Origin: MAG-120802 sp046080845
GTDB lineage: Bacteria; Actinomycetota; Actinomycetes; Nanopelagicales; Nanopelagicaceae
Direction of reading: 5' to 3'
Assembly: GCA_046080845.1 (NCBI GenBank)
Contig: JBJTUU010000058.1
Coordinates: 1-64,000, forward strand
Length of the DNA: 64,000 nucleotides
How positions within the stretch are numbered: the stretch's first letter is position 1; the number at the start of each line of letters is the position of its first letter. The notes under the pieces are model-generated. The model saw only the letters and a list, made by a program, of their open reading frames with translations. It did not search any database and had not been told where the DNA came from. Made by a program: the position numbers and the translations under genes. Of this stretch, positions 24,360 to 32,841 are shown piece after piece.

Positions 24360-25856
24360 GTGGCGGAAGCGCGAATTACTCATTTTATTAATGGTTCGAC
24401 CTGGAGTGGAACGGCAAGTCGGACCGGGGATGTTTATAACCCGGCAACTGGTGAAGTCACTGGAAAAGTTGATTTTGCAGATAACGCAGTCGTTGATCAA
24501 GCAGTAACTGCCGCGAGTGCAGCAGCGAAAGAATGGCGTAAAGCATCGCTAGCAAAACGCGCCCAAGTCCTCTTCGCCTTTCGCGAGATTGCAAACGCGC
24601 GTAAGGAAGAACTAGCAAGAGCGATTACAGCAGAACACGGAAAAGTTTTTTCGGATGCTCTTGGTGAAGTAACGCGCGGCTTGGAAGTTGTGGAATTTGC
24701 GTGTGGCATTCCGCATCTGTTGAAGGGCTCTTATAGCGAGAATGTCTCAACAAGTATTGATGTCTATTCCATCCGTCAGCCGCTTGGAGTCTGCGCGATT
24801 ATCTCGCCTTTTAATTTTCCAGCGATGGTACCTATGTGGTTCTTCCCGATTGCAATCGGTGCTGGTAACGCGGTAATCGTAAAACCAAGCGAAAAAGACC
24901 CAACTACTTCAATGTTGACAGCGCAATATCTAAAGGAGGCCGGACTACCTGACGGAGTGTTTAACGTGGTGCACGGCGATAAGGTTGCAGTGGATCGAAT
25001 CTTGGAACATCCCGAAATCGCCTCAGTCTCTTTTGTGGGATCAACACCAATTGCTAAATACATTTACGAGAACGGCACCAAAGCTGGCAAGCGAGTTCAA
25101 GCGCTAGGCGGCGCTAAGAATCATATGCTGGTACTTCCAGATGCTGATTTAGATCTCGCAGCTGATGCTGCGGTCAATGCTGGCTTCGGCTCGGCTGGCG
25201 AACGATGTATGGCTATCTCAGCTCTAGTTGCAGTAGAACCAGTTGCTGATGAATTAATTAAGAAGATTACCGAGCGAATGACAAAGTTAAAGACCGGTGA
25301 TGGCACAAAAGGTAGCGATATGGGTCCACTTGTTACCGCAGTCCATCGCGACAAGGTGGCTTCGTACATAGATGCCGGCGTTAAGGAAGGCGCGAAGTTA
25401 GTTGTAGATGGGCGAAATCCCAAGGTAGATGGCGCCCCAAATGGTTTCTGGCTTGGACCTACGTTATTTGATCAAGTGACGCCAAAGATGTCCATCTATG
25501 TCGATGAGATATTTGGTCCAGTACTTTCAGTGGTACGTGTGAAGAGTTATGAAGAAGGTCTTGAGTTAATCAACTCTCATCGATATGGAAATGGAACTGC
25601 GATTTTTACCAATGATGGTGGCGCAGCTCGACGTTTCCAGAATGAAGTAAATGTGGGAATGATTGGAATCAACGTTCCAATTCCAGTACCAACTGCTTAT
25701 TACTCATTTGGCGGATGGAAGAGCTCGCTCTTTGGCGACACTCATGCCCACGGAACTGAGGGCGTCCACTTCTTTACCCGAGGAAAAGTTGTTACAAGTC
25801 GCTGGCTAGATCCCAGCCACGGCGGAATTAATCTCGGCTTCCCACAGAATCGATAG
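24360..25856 (+). CDS. mmsA: CoA-acylating methylmalonate-semialdehyde dehydrogenase
   Basis: 498 residues from GTG 24360, matching the family length; the longer frame would start inside the aminotransferase gene. GGAAGG-like bases precede the GTG. ISPFNFPAMVPMWFFPIA, VGSTPIAKYIYE, GGAKNHMLVLPDADL and FGSAGERCMA with the catalytic Cys match MmsA. It converts methylmalonate semialdehyde to propionyl-CoA or malonate semialdehyde to acetyl-CoA. Its 3' end overlaps prpD by 29 nt on the opposite strand, and propionyl-CoA is the substrate of that methylcitrate cycle. Confidence 0.93.
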   Translation: MAEARITHFINGSTWSGTASRTGDVYNPATGEVTGKVDFADNAVVDQAVTAASAAAKEWRKASLAKRAQVLFAFREIANARKEELARAITAEHGKVFSDALGEVTRGLEVVEFACGIPHLLKGSYSENVSTSIDVYSIRQPLGVCAIISPFNFPAMVPMWFFPIAIGAGNAVIVKPSEKDPTTSMLTAQYLKEAGLPDGVFNVVHGDKVAVDRILEHPEIASVSFVGSTPIAKYIYENGTKAGKRVQALGGAKNHMLVLPDADLDLAADAAVNAGFGSAGERCMAISALVAVEPVADELIKKITERMTKLKTGDGTKGSDMGPLVTAVHRDKVASYIDAGVKEGAKLVVDGRNPKVDGAPNGFWLGPTLFDQVTPKMSIYVDEIFGPVLSVVRVKSYEEGLELINSHRYGNGTAIFTNDGGAARRFQNEVNVGMIGINVPIPVPTAYYSFGGWKSSLFGDTHAHGTEGVHFFTRGKVVTSRWLDPSHGGINLGFPQNR

Positions 25857-27297
25857 CTAAAAGGTTCATAAGTTCATCTACTGGAGTTGCGATTAACTTT
25901 TCGTAATTCAAAGTGAGCTCAAGAATTTCTACCTGTTTATCTTTAGGGTAAATCCGAGCCAGATTCCTCCGATATTTATCAAGTAACAGCGGAATTCCAT
26001 CGGCACGCCGACGCTTATGACCTATCGGATACTCAATTGCAATTTCATCTAATTTACTGCCATCTTTTAAGTAAACTGTAAGTGCATTAGCAATAGAGCG
26101 TTTTTCTGGATCGTGGTAATCCTTTGTGAATTGCGGATCTTCAACACAAGTAATTTTCTTTCGGAGCGCATCAATCCTTGGGTCGACAGCGACATCATCT
26201 TCATAATCTCTAGCAGTTAAACGTCCAAAAATTAGTGGGACTGCGACCATGTACTGAATTGTGTGATCGCGATCTGCGGGATTTCGAAGTGGTCCCTTCT
26301 TATCGATAATGCGAATACAAGCTTCGTGAGTTCTAATCTGAATCCGCTCGATGTCATCACTTGATTTACCGGAAGCTCTTAATTGGGTGTGAAGCGCCAT
26401 AGCAGCTTCGACCGCAGTCTGGGAGTGGAACTCAGCTGGGTAAGAGATCTTGAAGAGAATGTTCTCCATAACGTAACTGCCGTATGGTCGTTGAAATTTA
26501 AATTTCTCCCCTTTAAAGGAAACATCGTAGAAACCCCAAGTCTTAGCAGTGAGCGCGGAGGGGTATCCCATCTCGCCACTCTTTGCTATTAGAGCGAGGC
26601 GAACTGCGCGCGAAGTTGCATCACCGGCTGCCCAAGATTTTCGTGAGCCCGCATTGGGAAAGTGGCGATAGGTTCGCAACGAATGTCCGTCGACCCACGC
26701 CAACGAGACTGCATTAAGAATTTCTTCCCGCGTAAGGCCAAGTAATTTGCCAGCAACTGCAGTTGAAGCCACTTTCACCAAGATTACGTGATCTAGCCCC
26801 ACCTTATTGAAAGAATTCTCTAAAGCGAGACAGCCTTGAATTTCATGCGCCTGGATCATCGCAGTCAGAAGTTCCGAAATTAGAATCGGTTTGCCGCCGC
26901 TATTTTTAGATTGGCGCGAGACCCAGTCGGAGACAGCAAGAATTGCTCCTAAATTATCTGATGGATGTCCCCATTCAGCGGCTAACCAAGTGTCGTTAAA
27001 ATCTAACCATCGAATGGCTGCACCAATATTGAATGCTGCTTGAACTGGATCTAATTCATAATTTGTGCCAGGCACTCGAGCGCCTCCGGGTAGTTCGCCA
27101 CCTGGAACAATTGGCCCAAGTAATTTTCGACACGCTGGATATTCCAACGCTTCGAGCCCGCAGCCAATTGTGTCTAAGAAGCAATACCAAGCTGTCTCGT
27201 AAGCTAATTTTGAATCGACTTTGAAATTCAGAACGTAATCTGTGATGTCGATAATTTCTTGATCAAATGGTTGGTTAGTTTTTTGTGACCCTGACAT
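25828..27297 (-). CDS. prpD: 2-methylcitrate dehydratase
   Basis: 489 residues, usual MmgE/PrpD length. GCGLEALEYPACRKLLGP, IRWLDFNDTWLAAEWGHPSDN (a core active-site stretch), CLALENSFNKVGLDH, and the lyase-lid region HFPNAGSRKSWAAGDATSRAVRLA are all preserved. It dehydrates 2-methylcitrate. Its start overlaps the prpC stop by 1 nt; last gene of the rib-prp run. Confidence 0.95.
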   Translation of the reverse strand: MSGSQKTNQPFDQEIIDITDYVLNFKVDSKLAYETAWYCFLDTIGCGLEALEYPACRKLLGPIVPGGELPGGARVPGTNYELDPVQAAFNIGAAIRWLDFNDTWLAAEWGHPSDNLGAILAVSDWVSRQSKNSGGKPILISELLTAMIQAHEIQGCLALENSFNKVGLDHVILVKVASTAVAGKLLGLTREEILNAVSLAWVDGHSLRTYRHFPNAGSRKSWAAGDATSRAVRLALIAKSGEMGYPSALTAKTWGFYDVSFKGEKFKFQRPYGSYVMENILFKISYPAEFHSQTAVEAAMALHTQLRASGKSSDDIERIQIRTHEACIRIIDKKGPLRNPADRDHTIQYMVAVPLIFGRLTARDYEDDVAVDPRIDALRKKITCVEDPQFTKDYHDPEKRSIANALTVYLKDGSKLDEIAIEYPIGHKRRRADGIPLLLDKYRRNLARIYPKDKQVEILELTLNYEKLIATPVDELMNLLAIDSVGSRD

Positions 27298-28433
27298 TAG
27301 CGAGCCTCAATTGGAACAAATGGTCGATTTTCCGGCCCAATGTAATTCGCAGCTGGCCGGATGATTTTATTGTCGTGGCGTTGCTCCATTACGTGACCTG
27401 ACCAACCTGTGATTCGAGCAAAGATAAAAATTGGTGTGAAGAAACTAGTTGGGATTTCCATCTCCTTATAAGCAACCGCAGAGAACCAATCTAAGTTGGG
27501 GAACATCTTTTTTATCTCCCACATAACGCTCTCAATCCGTTCTGCAACTGAATATAGGAGTGGCGCGTTGTTTTCTCGAGATAACTCATGCGCAACTTCT
27601 TTAATAATAGGATTTCGAGGATCAGAAATTGTGTAAACCGGATGTCCAAATCCGATGATTACTTCTTTCTTTTCGACTCGAGAACGAATGTCAGCCTCTG
27701 CTGAATCTGGGGATTGGTAGCGCTCCTGAATTTCAAGAGCAACTTCATTTGCGCCGCCATGTTTTGGTCCGCGCAAAGCACCAATTGCCCCCGTTATTGC
27801 GGAATAGATATCTGAGCCGGTCCCTGCAATAACTCGGCCAGTGAAAGTTGATGCATTGAATTCATGTTCGGCGTAAAGGATGAGCGAAATATGCATCGCT
27901 CTAATCCAGAAATCGCGCGGTTTTTCCTGGTGGAGCAAGGTAAGAAAATGTTCACCGATTGATTCGGCTGGTGTGTTGAGCTCAATCCGCTTTCCGTTAT
28001 TAGTGAAGTGGTACCAGTAAAGCAACATTGATGGGGTGGCAGATATCAAGCGATCTGCTATGGCTCTTGCGCCAGCATCATCATGAGATTCAGATTCGGG
28101 GAGCAGACAGCCGAGAGCTGATACGCCAGTTCGAATCACATCCATCGGATGGGTACTTTTCGGAAGATTTTCGAGAATAACTTTTACTTGAGTTGGTAAG
28201 TCTCTCAACTTAGCTAGTTTAGTTTTATATTCGGATAGCTGTGATTTTGTTGGAAGTTCACCATAAAGAATTAGAAATGCAACTTCTTCAAACTCGCAAT
28301 TCTTAGCCAAATCATTAATATCGTAACCCCGATAGTGCAGGTCATTGCCGCTACGCCCAACTGTTGATAGTGCAGTATCACCGGCGGTTACACCGGAGAG
28401 GGCAACGGATTTCTTAGGTTTAAACTCGCTCAT
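27297..28433 (-). CDS. prpC: 2-methylcitrate synthase
   Basis: 378 residues, citrate synthase fold. The opening KKSVALSGVTAGDTALSTVG and YRGYDINDLA are typical of PrpC-like short synthases. Catalytic His in EHEFNASTF and GFGHPVYTISDPRNPI, and Asp in FSAVAYKEMEIP-near segments, are present. It condenses propionyl-CoA with oxaloacetate; some family members also take acetyl-CoA. Overlaps prpB by 4 nt and prpD by 1 nt. Confidence 0.95.
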   Translation of the reverse strand: MSEFKPKKSVALSGVTAGDTALSTVGRSGNDLHYRGYDINDLAKNCEFEEVAFLILYGELPTKSQLSEYKTKLAKLRDLPTQVKVILENLPKSTHPMDVIRTGVSALGCLLPESESHDDAGARAIADRLISATPSMLLYWYHFTNNGKRIELNTPAESIGEHFLTLLHQEKPRDFWIRAMHISLILYAEHEFNASTFTGRVIAGTGSDIYSAITGAIGALRGPKHGGANEVALEIQERYQSPDSAEADIRSRVEKKEVIIGFGHPVYTISDPRNPIIKEVAHELSRENNAPLLYSVAERIESVMWEIKKMFPNLDWFSAVAYKEMEIPTSFFTPIFIFARITGWSGHVMEQRHDNKIIRPAANYIGPENRPFVPIEAR

Positions 28434-29314
28434 CCCTCGCGCTTCTCACTTTGAAACTTATCTAAAGCTCGTTCGTACTCGTGATAATTAATGGAATCGT
28501 AAAGTTCATCTCTTGTCTGCATCTTTTCAATAAGTGATTTTTGAGTTCCTTGTTTGCGAAGCGTATGGAAAACGTCACTAGCTGCTTTGTTCATTGCTCG
28601 AAACGCCGAGAGCGGGTAAAGCGCCATCGCAACTTTTGCAGATTCCAGTTCTTTGACTGTAAATAGTGGCGTCATACCGAATTCCGTTAAATTTGCCAAT
28701 ATTGGAGCTGGAACTTCAGCGGCAAATCTTCGATACTGATCTAAATCCGTTACCGCTTCTGCAAATATCGCATCTGCGCCGGCGGTTACATATGCTTTGG
28801 CACGCTTAATTGCTGAGTCAATCCCCTCAATTGCTAGCGAGTCAGTCCGCGCAATCAAATACAAAGGATCAGTTCCGCGCGCGCTATTCGCTGCGGTGAT
28901 TCGATCGACCATTTCATTTGTGGCAACTACTTCTTTATTGGGGCGATGGCCACAACGTTTAGCCGAGATTTGATCCTCAATTTGCGCGCCAGCTGCTCCC
29001 GCCGAAATAAGAGACTTTATGGTCCGTTCGATATTGAAGGCTGACGGTCCAAACCCAGTATCGATATCTACTATGAGTGGTAAATCGCAGACTGCGAGAA
29101 TGCGACGGACATCAATCAAAACATCTTCAAGAGTAAGAATCCCCAAATCTGGAATACCTAGTGAGCCTGCGGAAACGCCACCGCCAGAGAGATAGATAGC
29201 TTTAAATCCTGCAGACTTCGCAAGTAACGCGTGGTTGGCATTAATAGTTCCGACAATTTGTAGCGGAGATTCTGCGCTGAGCGCCTCACGGAATCGTTTA
29301 CCCGCCGGAATCAC
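28430..29314 (-). CDS. prpB: 2-methylisocitrate lyase
   Basis: 294 residues, PEP-mutase/isocitrate lyase superfamily. ISAKRCGHRPNKE carries the catalytic Cys in the PrpB-specific KRCGHRPNK form; DIDTGFGPS and QIEDQ bind Mg2+. It splits 2-methylisocitrate into pyruvate and succinate. The start is GTG 29314, sharing one base with the ribH stop (TAGTG), so it is directly coupled to riboflavin genes. Confidence 0.95.
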   Translation of the reverse strand: MIPAGKRFREALSAESPLQIVGTINANHALLAKSAGFKAIYLSGGGVSAGSLGIPDLGILTLEDVLIDVRRILAVCDLPLIVDIDTGFGPSAFNIERTIKSLISAGAAGAQIEDQISAKRCGHRPNKEVVATNEMVDRITAANSARGTDPLYLIARTDSLAIEGIDSAIKRAKAYVTAGADAIFAEAVTDLDQYRRFAAEVPAPILANLTEFGMTPLFTVKELESAKVAMALYPLSAFRAMNKAASDVFHTLRKQGTQKSLIEKMQTRDELYDSINYHEYERALDKFQSEKREG

Positions 29315-29796
29315 TAAACGAATCTACCACTCAATTGTCGCTTAAGTCTAAGTAGCTCGAGCGCTGCAATCGCACTGTCATATCCCTTATCTTCTTTACT
29401 TCCAGGAGCGCCAGATCTTGCAATTGCTTGTTCCATATTGTCTACCGTTAAAACGCCAAATCCAATTGGTTTATCAAGTTTTAGCGAAACCTTCATCACA
29501 CCATTAGTCACACCTTGACATACATAATCAAAATGTGGGGTCTCGCCACGAAGCACCACGCCGAGAACAACCGCAAAGTCGGCACCATTTGTCAAAGCTA
29601 GCTTTGCAGCAAGCGGTAGTTCAAATGAACCAGGAACTTCATGTAAATCTATTGATTGAATATTTGCTTCTTTTACCGCGCGAGTTGCACCAGCTACTAA
29701 TTGGTCGCAGATTTCACTATGCCAGCGGGCCGAAATAATTGCAGCTTTTGCGCCACTCAAATCTGAAATCTTTATCGTTGGGGATTTTCCTGACAT
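29314..29796 (-). CDS. ribH: 6,7-dimethyl-8-ribityllumazine synthase
   Basis: 160 residues. ARWHSEICDQLVAGA, VPGSFELPLAAK, LGVVLRGETPHFDYVC (with the catalytic-His region) and FGVLTVDNMEQA are the family blocks. It joins 5-amino-6-ribitylaminouracil to dihydroxybutanone phosphate, the penultimate riboflavin step, in an icosahedral or pentameric particle. It begins directly after the ribBA stop and shares a base with prpB. Confidence 0.97.
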   Translation of the reverse strand: MSGKSPTIKISDLSGAKAAIISARWHSEICDQLVAGATRAVKEANIQSIDLHEVPGSFELPLAAKLALTNGADFAVVLGVVLRGETPHFDYVCQGVTNGVMKVSLKLDKPIGFGVLTVDNMEQAIARSGAPGSKEDKGYDSAIAALELLRLKRQLSGRFV

Positions 29797-31029
29797 TTAG
29801 CGCTCCTCTACTTTCCTATTATCTCGAGGCAAATTATCTATAGATAGTGAGTGGCCTAGCCGCTCTCGCTTAGTCTTTAGATAACTCTGGTTATGGCGAT
29901 TTGGAATGGTCGGTAGGTTCTGAGATTTCGCTTTGATTCCTGAGTCGATTAACGCCGCCTGTTTTGCTGGATTGTTGGTCAAAAGCGTGACCTCAGAAAC
30001 ATCCAGAGACTTGAGAATTTCAACGGCATCGGTGAATTCTCGCTCATCAACATCATGGCCTAAAGCTAAATTTGCTTCAACGGTATCTAGTCCTTCATCC
30101 TGTAATTGATACGCTTTTAATTTATCAGTAAGTCCAATACCGCGTCCTTCTTGCTCTCGCATATAAATCACTACACCTGACCCTGCCGATTCAATTAACT
30201 TAAATGCAGCTTCCAATTGCTCGCCACAATCACAACGAAGGGATCCCAGAACGTCGCCGGTAAGGCACTCTGAGTGGATACGCACTAGCGGAGGCTGTTT
30301 AGCTAAATCCCCAAAGACACTTACTGCGTGGGTCACGCCACCTTGACCAATGAATGTTGCAACTCGCCATTCGCCACCGGCTCTGGGTAATTTCGCCCAG
30401 TTATTAATCGCTAGATGTGAACTGACATTTGGCTTTGCACTCTTTGCTAATTCATCAATGGTGATTATTGGAATATCGTGTTGGTTGGCAAATTCTTTAA
30501 GACTTTCGCCGCGCATCATCGAGCCATCCTCATTTACTAATTCACAAATTACTCCAACTAGCTCTTCATTTACTCTGCGGCAGAGCTCGATTATGGCTTC
30601 GGTGTGGCCACGACGACTAGCTAGTCCGCCTTCGTGGGCAATCAGCGGAAAAATATGCCCAGGTCTAATGAAATCTTCGGCGGTTGATTTCTGATCTGCG
30701 AGTGCTCTGATTGTGTTAGCACGCTCTTCGGCACTAATTCCAGTTGTGATTCCATGTTTAACGTCTACGGTGACCGTGAAAGCAGTTCGCTTAGTATCTT
30801 GATTATTTTTCACCATAAGTGGGAGATGCAGCTGTCTGGAACGAGCTTCAGTCATTGCGACACATACAACTCCGGAAGTATGGCGAATCATAAATCCAAT
30901 TTTTTCAGTAGTTGCAGAATTCGCTAACAGAAATAAATCACCTTCGTTTTCTCGGCTTGAGTCATCAGTGACGATTACGAATTCACCCTTAGAGAAGCGT
31001 TTAATTCCAAGCTCCAAGTTATTTGCCAT
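29797..31029 (-). CDS. ribBA: Bifunctional 3,4-dihydroxy-2-butanone-4-phosphate synthase / GTP cyclohydrolase II
   Basis: 410 residues. N-terminal DHBP synthase (about 1-200): DSSRENEGDLF with acidic metal ligands, RRGHTEAIIELCR. C-terminal GTP cyclohydrolase II (about 205-400): SECLTGDVLGSLRCDCGEQL with the three zinc cysteines, and EQEGRGIGL. It supplies both riboflavin precursors, from ribulose 5-phosphate and GTP. Overlaps ribE by 11 nt. Confidence 0.97.
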   Translation of the reverse strand: MANNLELGIKRFSKGEFVIVTDDSSRENEGDLFLLANSATTEKIGFMIRHTSGVVCVAMTEARSRQLHLPLMVKNNQDTKRTAFTVTVDVKHGITTGISAEERANTIRALADQKSTAEDFIRPGHIFPLIAHEGGLASRRGHTEAIIELCRRVNEELVGVICELVNEDGSMMRGESLKEFANQHDIPIITIDELAKSAKPNVSSHLAINNWAKLPRAGGEWRVATFIGQGGVTHAVSVFGDLAKQPPLVRIHSECLTGDVLGSLRCDCGEQLEAAFKLIESAGSGVVIYMREQEGRGIGLTDKLKAYQLQDEGLDTVEANLALGHDVDEREFTDAVEILKSLDVSEVTLLTNNPAKQAALIDSGIKAKSQNLPTIPNRHNQSYLKTKRERLGHSLSIDNLPRDNRKVEER

Positions 31030-31621
31030 CTATTTCACCAGCCTTAAGCAGTTTTTCGACATACTTTGCTAGTTGGTCAACTTCAATATTTACAAATTGC
31101 CCCGGAACTCTAGATTCTAAATTTGTCTTAGCTAAGGTATCTGGAATCAGCCAGAGAGTAACTAGATTTTCGGATATCTCGCCCACCGTAAGAGAAACTC
31201 CATCGACTGCGATCGAGCCTTGATTTACCACATACCTAGCGAGCTCGCTTGGGATTCTTACGACAAACCGGTTCCATTTATCGCCTTTGGAATTCTCAAT
31301 CACTTCAGCAACGCCGTCAATATGTCCCTGGACAATATGTCCACCCATTCGCGCGCCACTTCGCATCGCCAATTCCAAATTAACTTGATCGCCGACCGAG
31401 ATATTTGCCAATGAAGTTAACCGCAGGGTTTGTACCATCACATCTGCCTTGAAAGCTGATTGAGATTTCGCAGTGGCGGTGAGACAGACGCCATTTACGC
31501 TTATCGAATCACCAATATTTATCTGTGGAGTTAGCGATGTGCTTATCTCCAAAATAGCAGAATCTTTGCCGTGCTCCACTGTTAAAACTGAGCCACGATC
31601 TTCCACTAAACCGGTAAACAT
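31019..31621 (-). CDS. ribE: Riboflavin synthase alpha chain
   Basis: 200 residues, two internal lumazine-binding repeats: MFTGLVEDRG with SISVNGVCLTAT in the first and GGHIVQGHIDGVAEV with IAVDGVSLTV in the second. It dismutates two lumazine molecules to riboflavin. Overlaps ribD by 1 nt and ribBA by 11 nt. Confidence 0.97.
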   Translation of the reverse strand: MFTGLVEDRGSVLTVEHGKDSAILEISTSLTPQINIGDSISVNGVCLTATAKSQSAFKADVMVQTLRLTSLANISVGDQVNLELAMRSGARMGGHIVQGHIDGVAEVIENSKGDKWNRFVVRIPSELARYVVNQGSIAVDGVSLTVGEISENLVTLWLIPDTLAKTNLESRVPGQFVNIEVDQLAKYVEKLLKAGEIDGK

Positions 31622-32643
31622 CAGGCGCTCCTTGCAAGCAGTTGAATTCGTAGATTCTCTACATCACCTGGAATTCGCCGTACATCAGCGATGTAGAACT
31701 CTTTTTTATCAGCTAATTCTTTAACACCAATATCATCGAGCGCTGAATTTGCGCCACCTATAAATGATGGTGCTTGATAAATAATTACTTCGTCAATGAG
31801 ATTAGCTTTCATAAATGCGCTAGAAAGTCTTGGACCAGCTTCAATAAGAATGCGATTCCAGTCTCTACTTCTACCCATTTCTACAATTCCAAGCAGGTCC
31901 TGGTTTATTACTTGGATAGTTTCAGCGTCTTCGTTGAAAGCATTAAATTTCTTTGGGATAACTCGTTCTCCCAAAATAATTCGAACTGGTGCGAAATTCG
32001 CATTAGCCCTACTAACCCCTCGTACTGTTAAAAGGGGATCATCGGCAAGCACTGTTCCGGTACCAGTTACTATGGCATCGCATTCACTTCTTAACTGAGC
32101 GACATCAAGACGTGATTCCTTCGAAGTTATCCATTTTGAACTTCCATCTGGGGCAGAAACTCGGCCATCAGCGCTCATCGCAATCTTTAGCGTGAAAAAT
32201 GGCCGGTTATTCCTAATCTTCTTAAGCCAAGCGCGATTTGATAACTCAACTTCCTCAGCAAGAATCCCTTCACTCACTTCAATTCCGGCTGCTCTTAACG
32301 CTGCCGCACCACCGGCTGCGATTGCATTTGGATCGGAAACTCCATAAATCACTCGCTTGAGACCGGATTTGATAATTGTCTCGGTGCATGGTGGCGTTTT
32401 GCCAGAATGGTTACAAGGCTCAAGCGTCACAACCAGAGTTGCTTCTCTTGCTCTTTCACCCGCACTCTGCAGCGCAACAATTTCGGCATGTTCACTTCCG
32501 GCACTTTTGTGATAACCCTCTGCAATGATTTCACCAGATTCATTGATAATTACGGCGCCAACAATTGGATTTGGCGAAGTAAGCCCAAGTGCAATTTCAG
32601 ATAACGCAATAGCGCGATGCATCGCTGTTTCGATTGAAATCAT
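31621..32643 (-). CDS. ribD: Bifunctional riboflavin deaminase-reductase
   Basis: 340 residues from ATG 32643, preceded by GGAGGGAG; a frame reaching 32712 would overlap the riboswitch. Deaminase domain: SPNPIVGAV, EHAEIVAL and PCNHSGKTPPC with the zinc ligands and catalytic Glu. Reductase domain from about 145: TLKIAMSADGRVS, SKWITSKESRLD, GTGTVLADDPLLTVR. First gene of the FMN-riboswitch operon. Confidence 0.95.
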   Translation of the reverse strand: MISIETAMHRAIALSEIALGLTSPNPIVGAVIINESGEIIAEGYHKSAGSEHAEIVALQSAGERAREATLVVTLEPCNHSGKTPPCTETIIKSGLKRVIYGVSDPNAIAAGGAAALRAAGIEVSEGILAEEVELSNRAWLKKIRNNRPFFTLKIAMSADGRVSAPDGSSKWITSKESRLDVAQLRSECDAIVTGTGTVLADDPLLTVRGVSRANANFAPVRIILGERVIPKKFNAFNEDAETIQVINQDLLGIVEMGRSRDWNRILIEAGPRLSSAFMKANLIDEVIIYQAPSFIGGANSALDDIGVKELADKKEFYIADVRRIPGDVENLRIQLLARSA

Positions 32644-32703
32644 CGCTCCCTCCGGAAGATTTCCGGGGTGCGCAAATAACCGCGCGCCAATCGCGCGATT
32701 GTT

Positions 32704-32818
32704 CCCTCTCATCCGGACTTTAACCGTCGGTCTTGGAATTTCACCAAGTCCACCGATAGCTGGGTGCTAGCGGGTCGCAGACTATGACTGCCGGTTCGGA
32801 ATTACACCGACCCCGGAA
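32704..32818 (-). promoter_or_regulatory. FMN riboswitch (RFN element)
   Basis: The minus strand reads GGGGTCGGTGTAATTCCG, then ACCGGCAGTCATAGTCTGCGA, GTGAAATTCC and ACCGACGGTTAAAGTCCGGAT, followed by GAGAG. These are the conserved blocks of the aptamer in order. Between it and the ribD ribosome binding site lie dyads (AATCGCGCGATT, CCGGAA-ATC-TTCCGG), the last directly before GGAGGGAG, suggesting translational control. Because the genes downstream are coupled, prpBCD may respond too. Confidence 0.95.
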
Positions 32819-32841
32819 ACAACGACTTAAGTCTAACTTAA

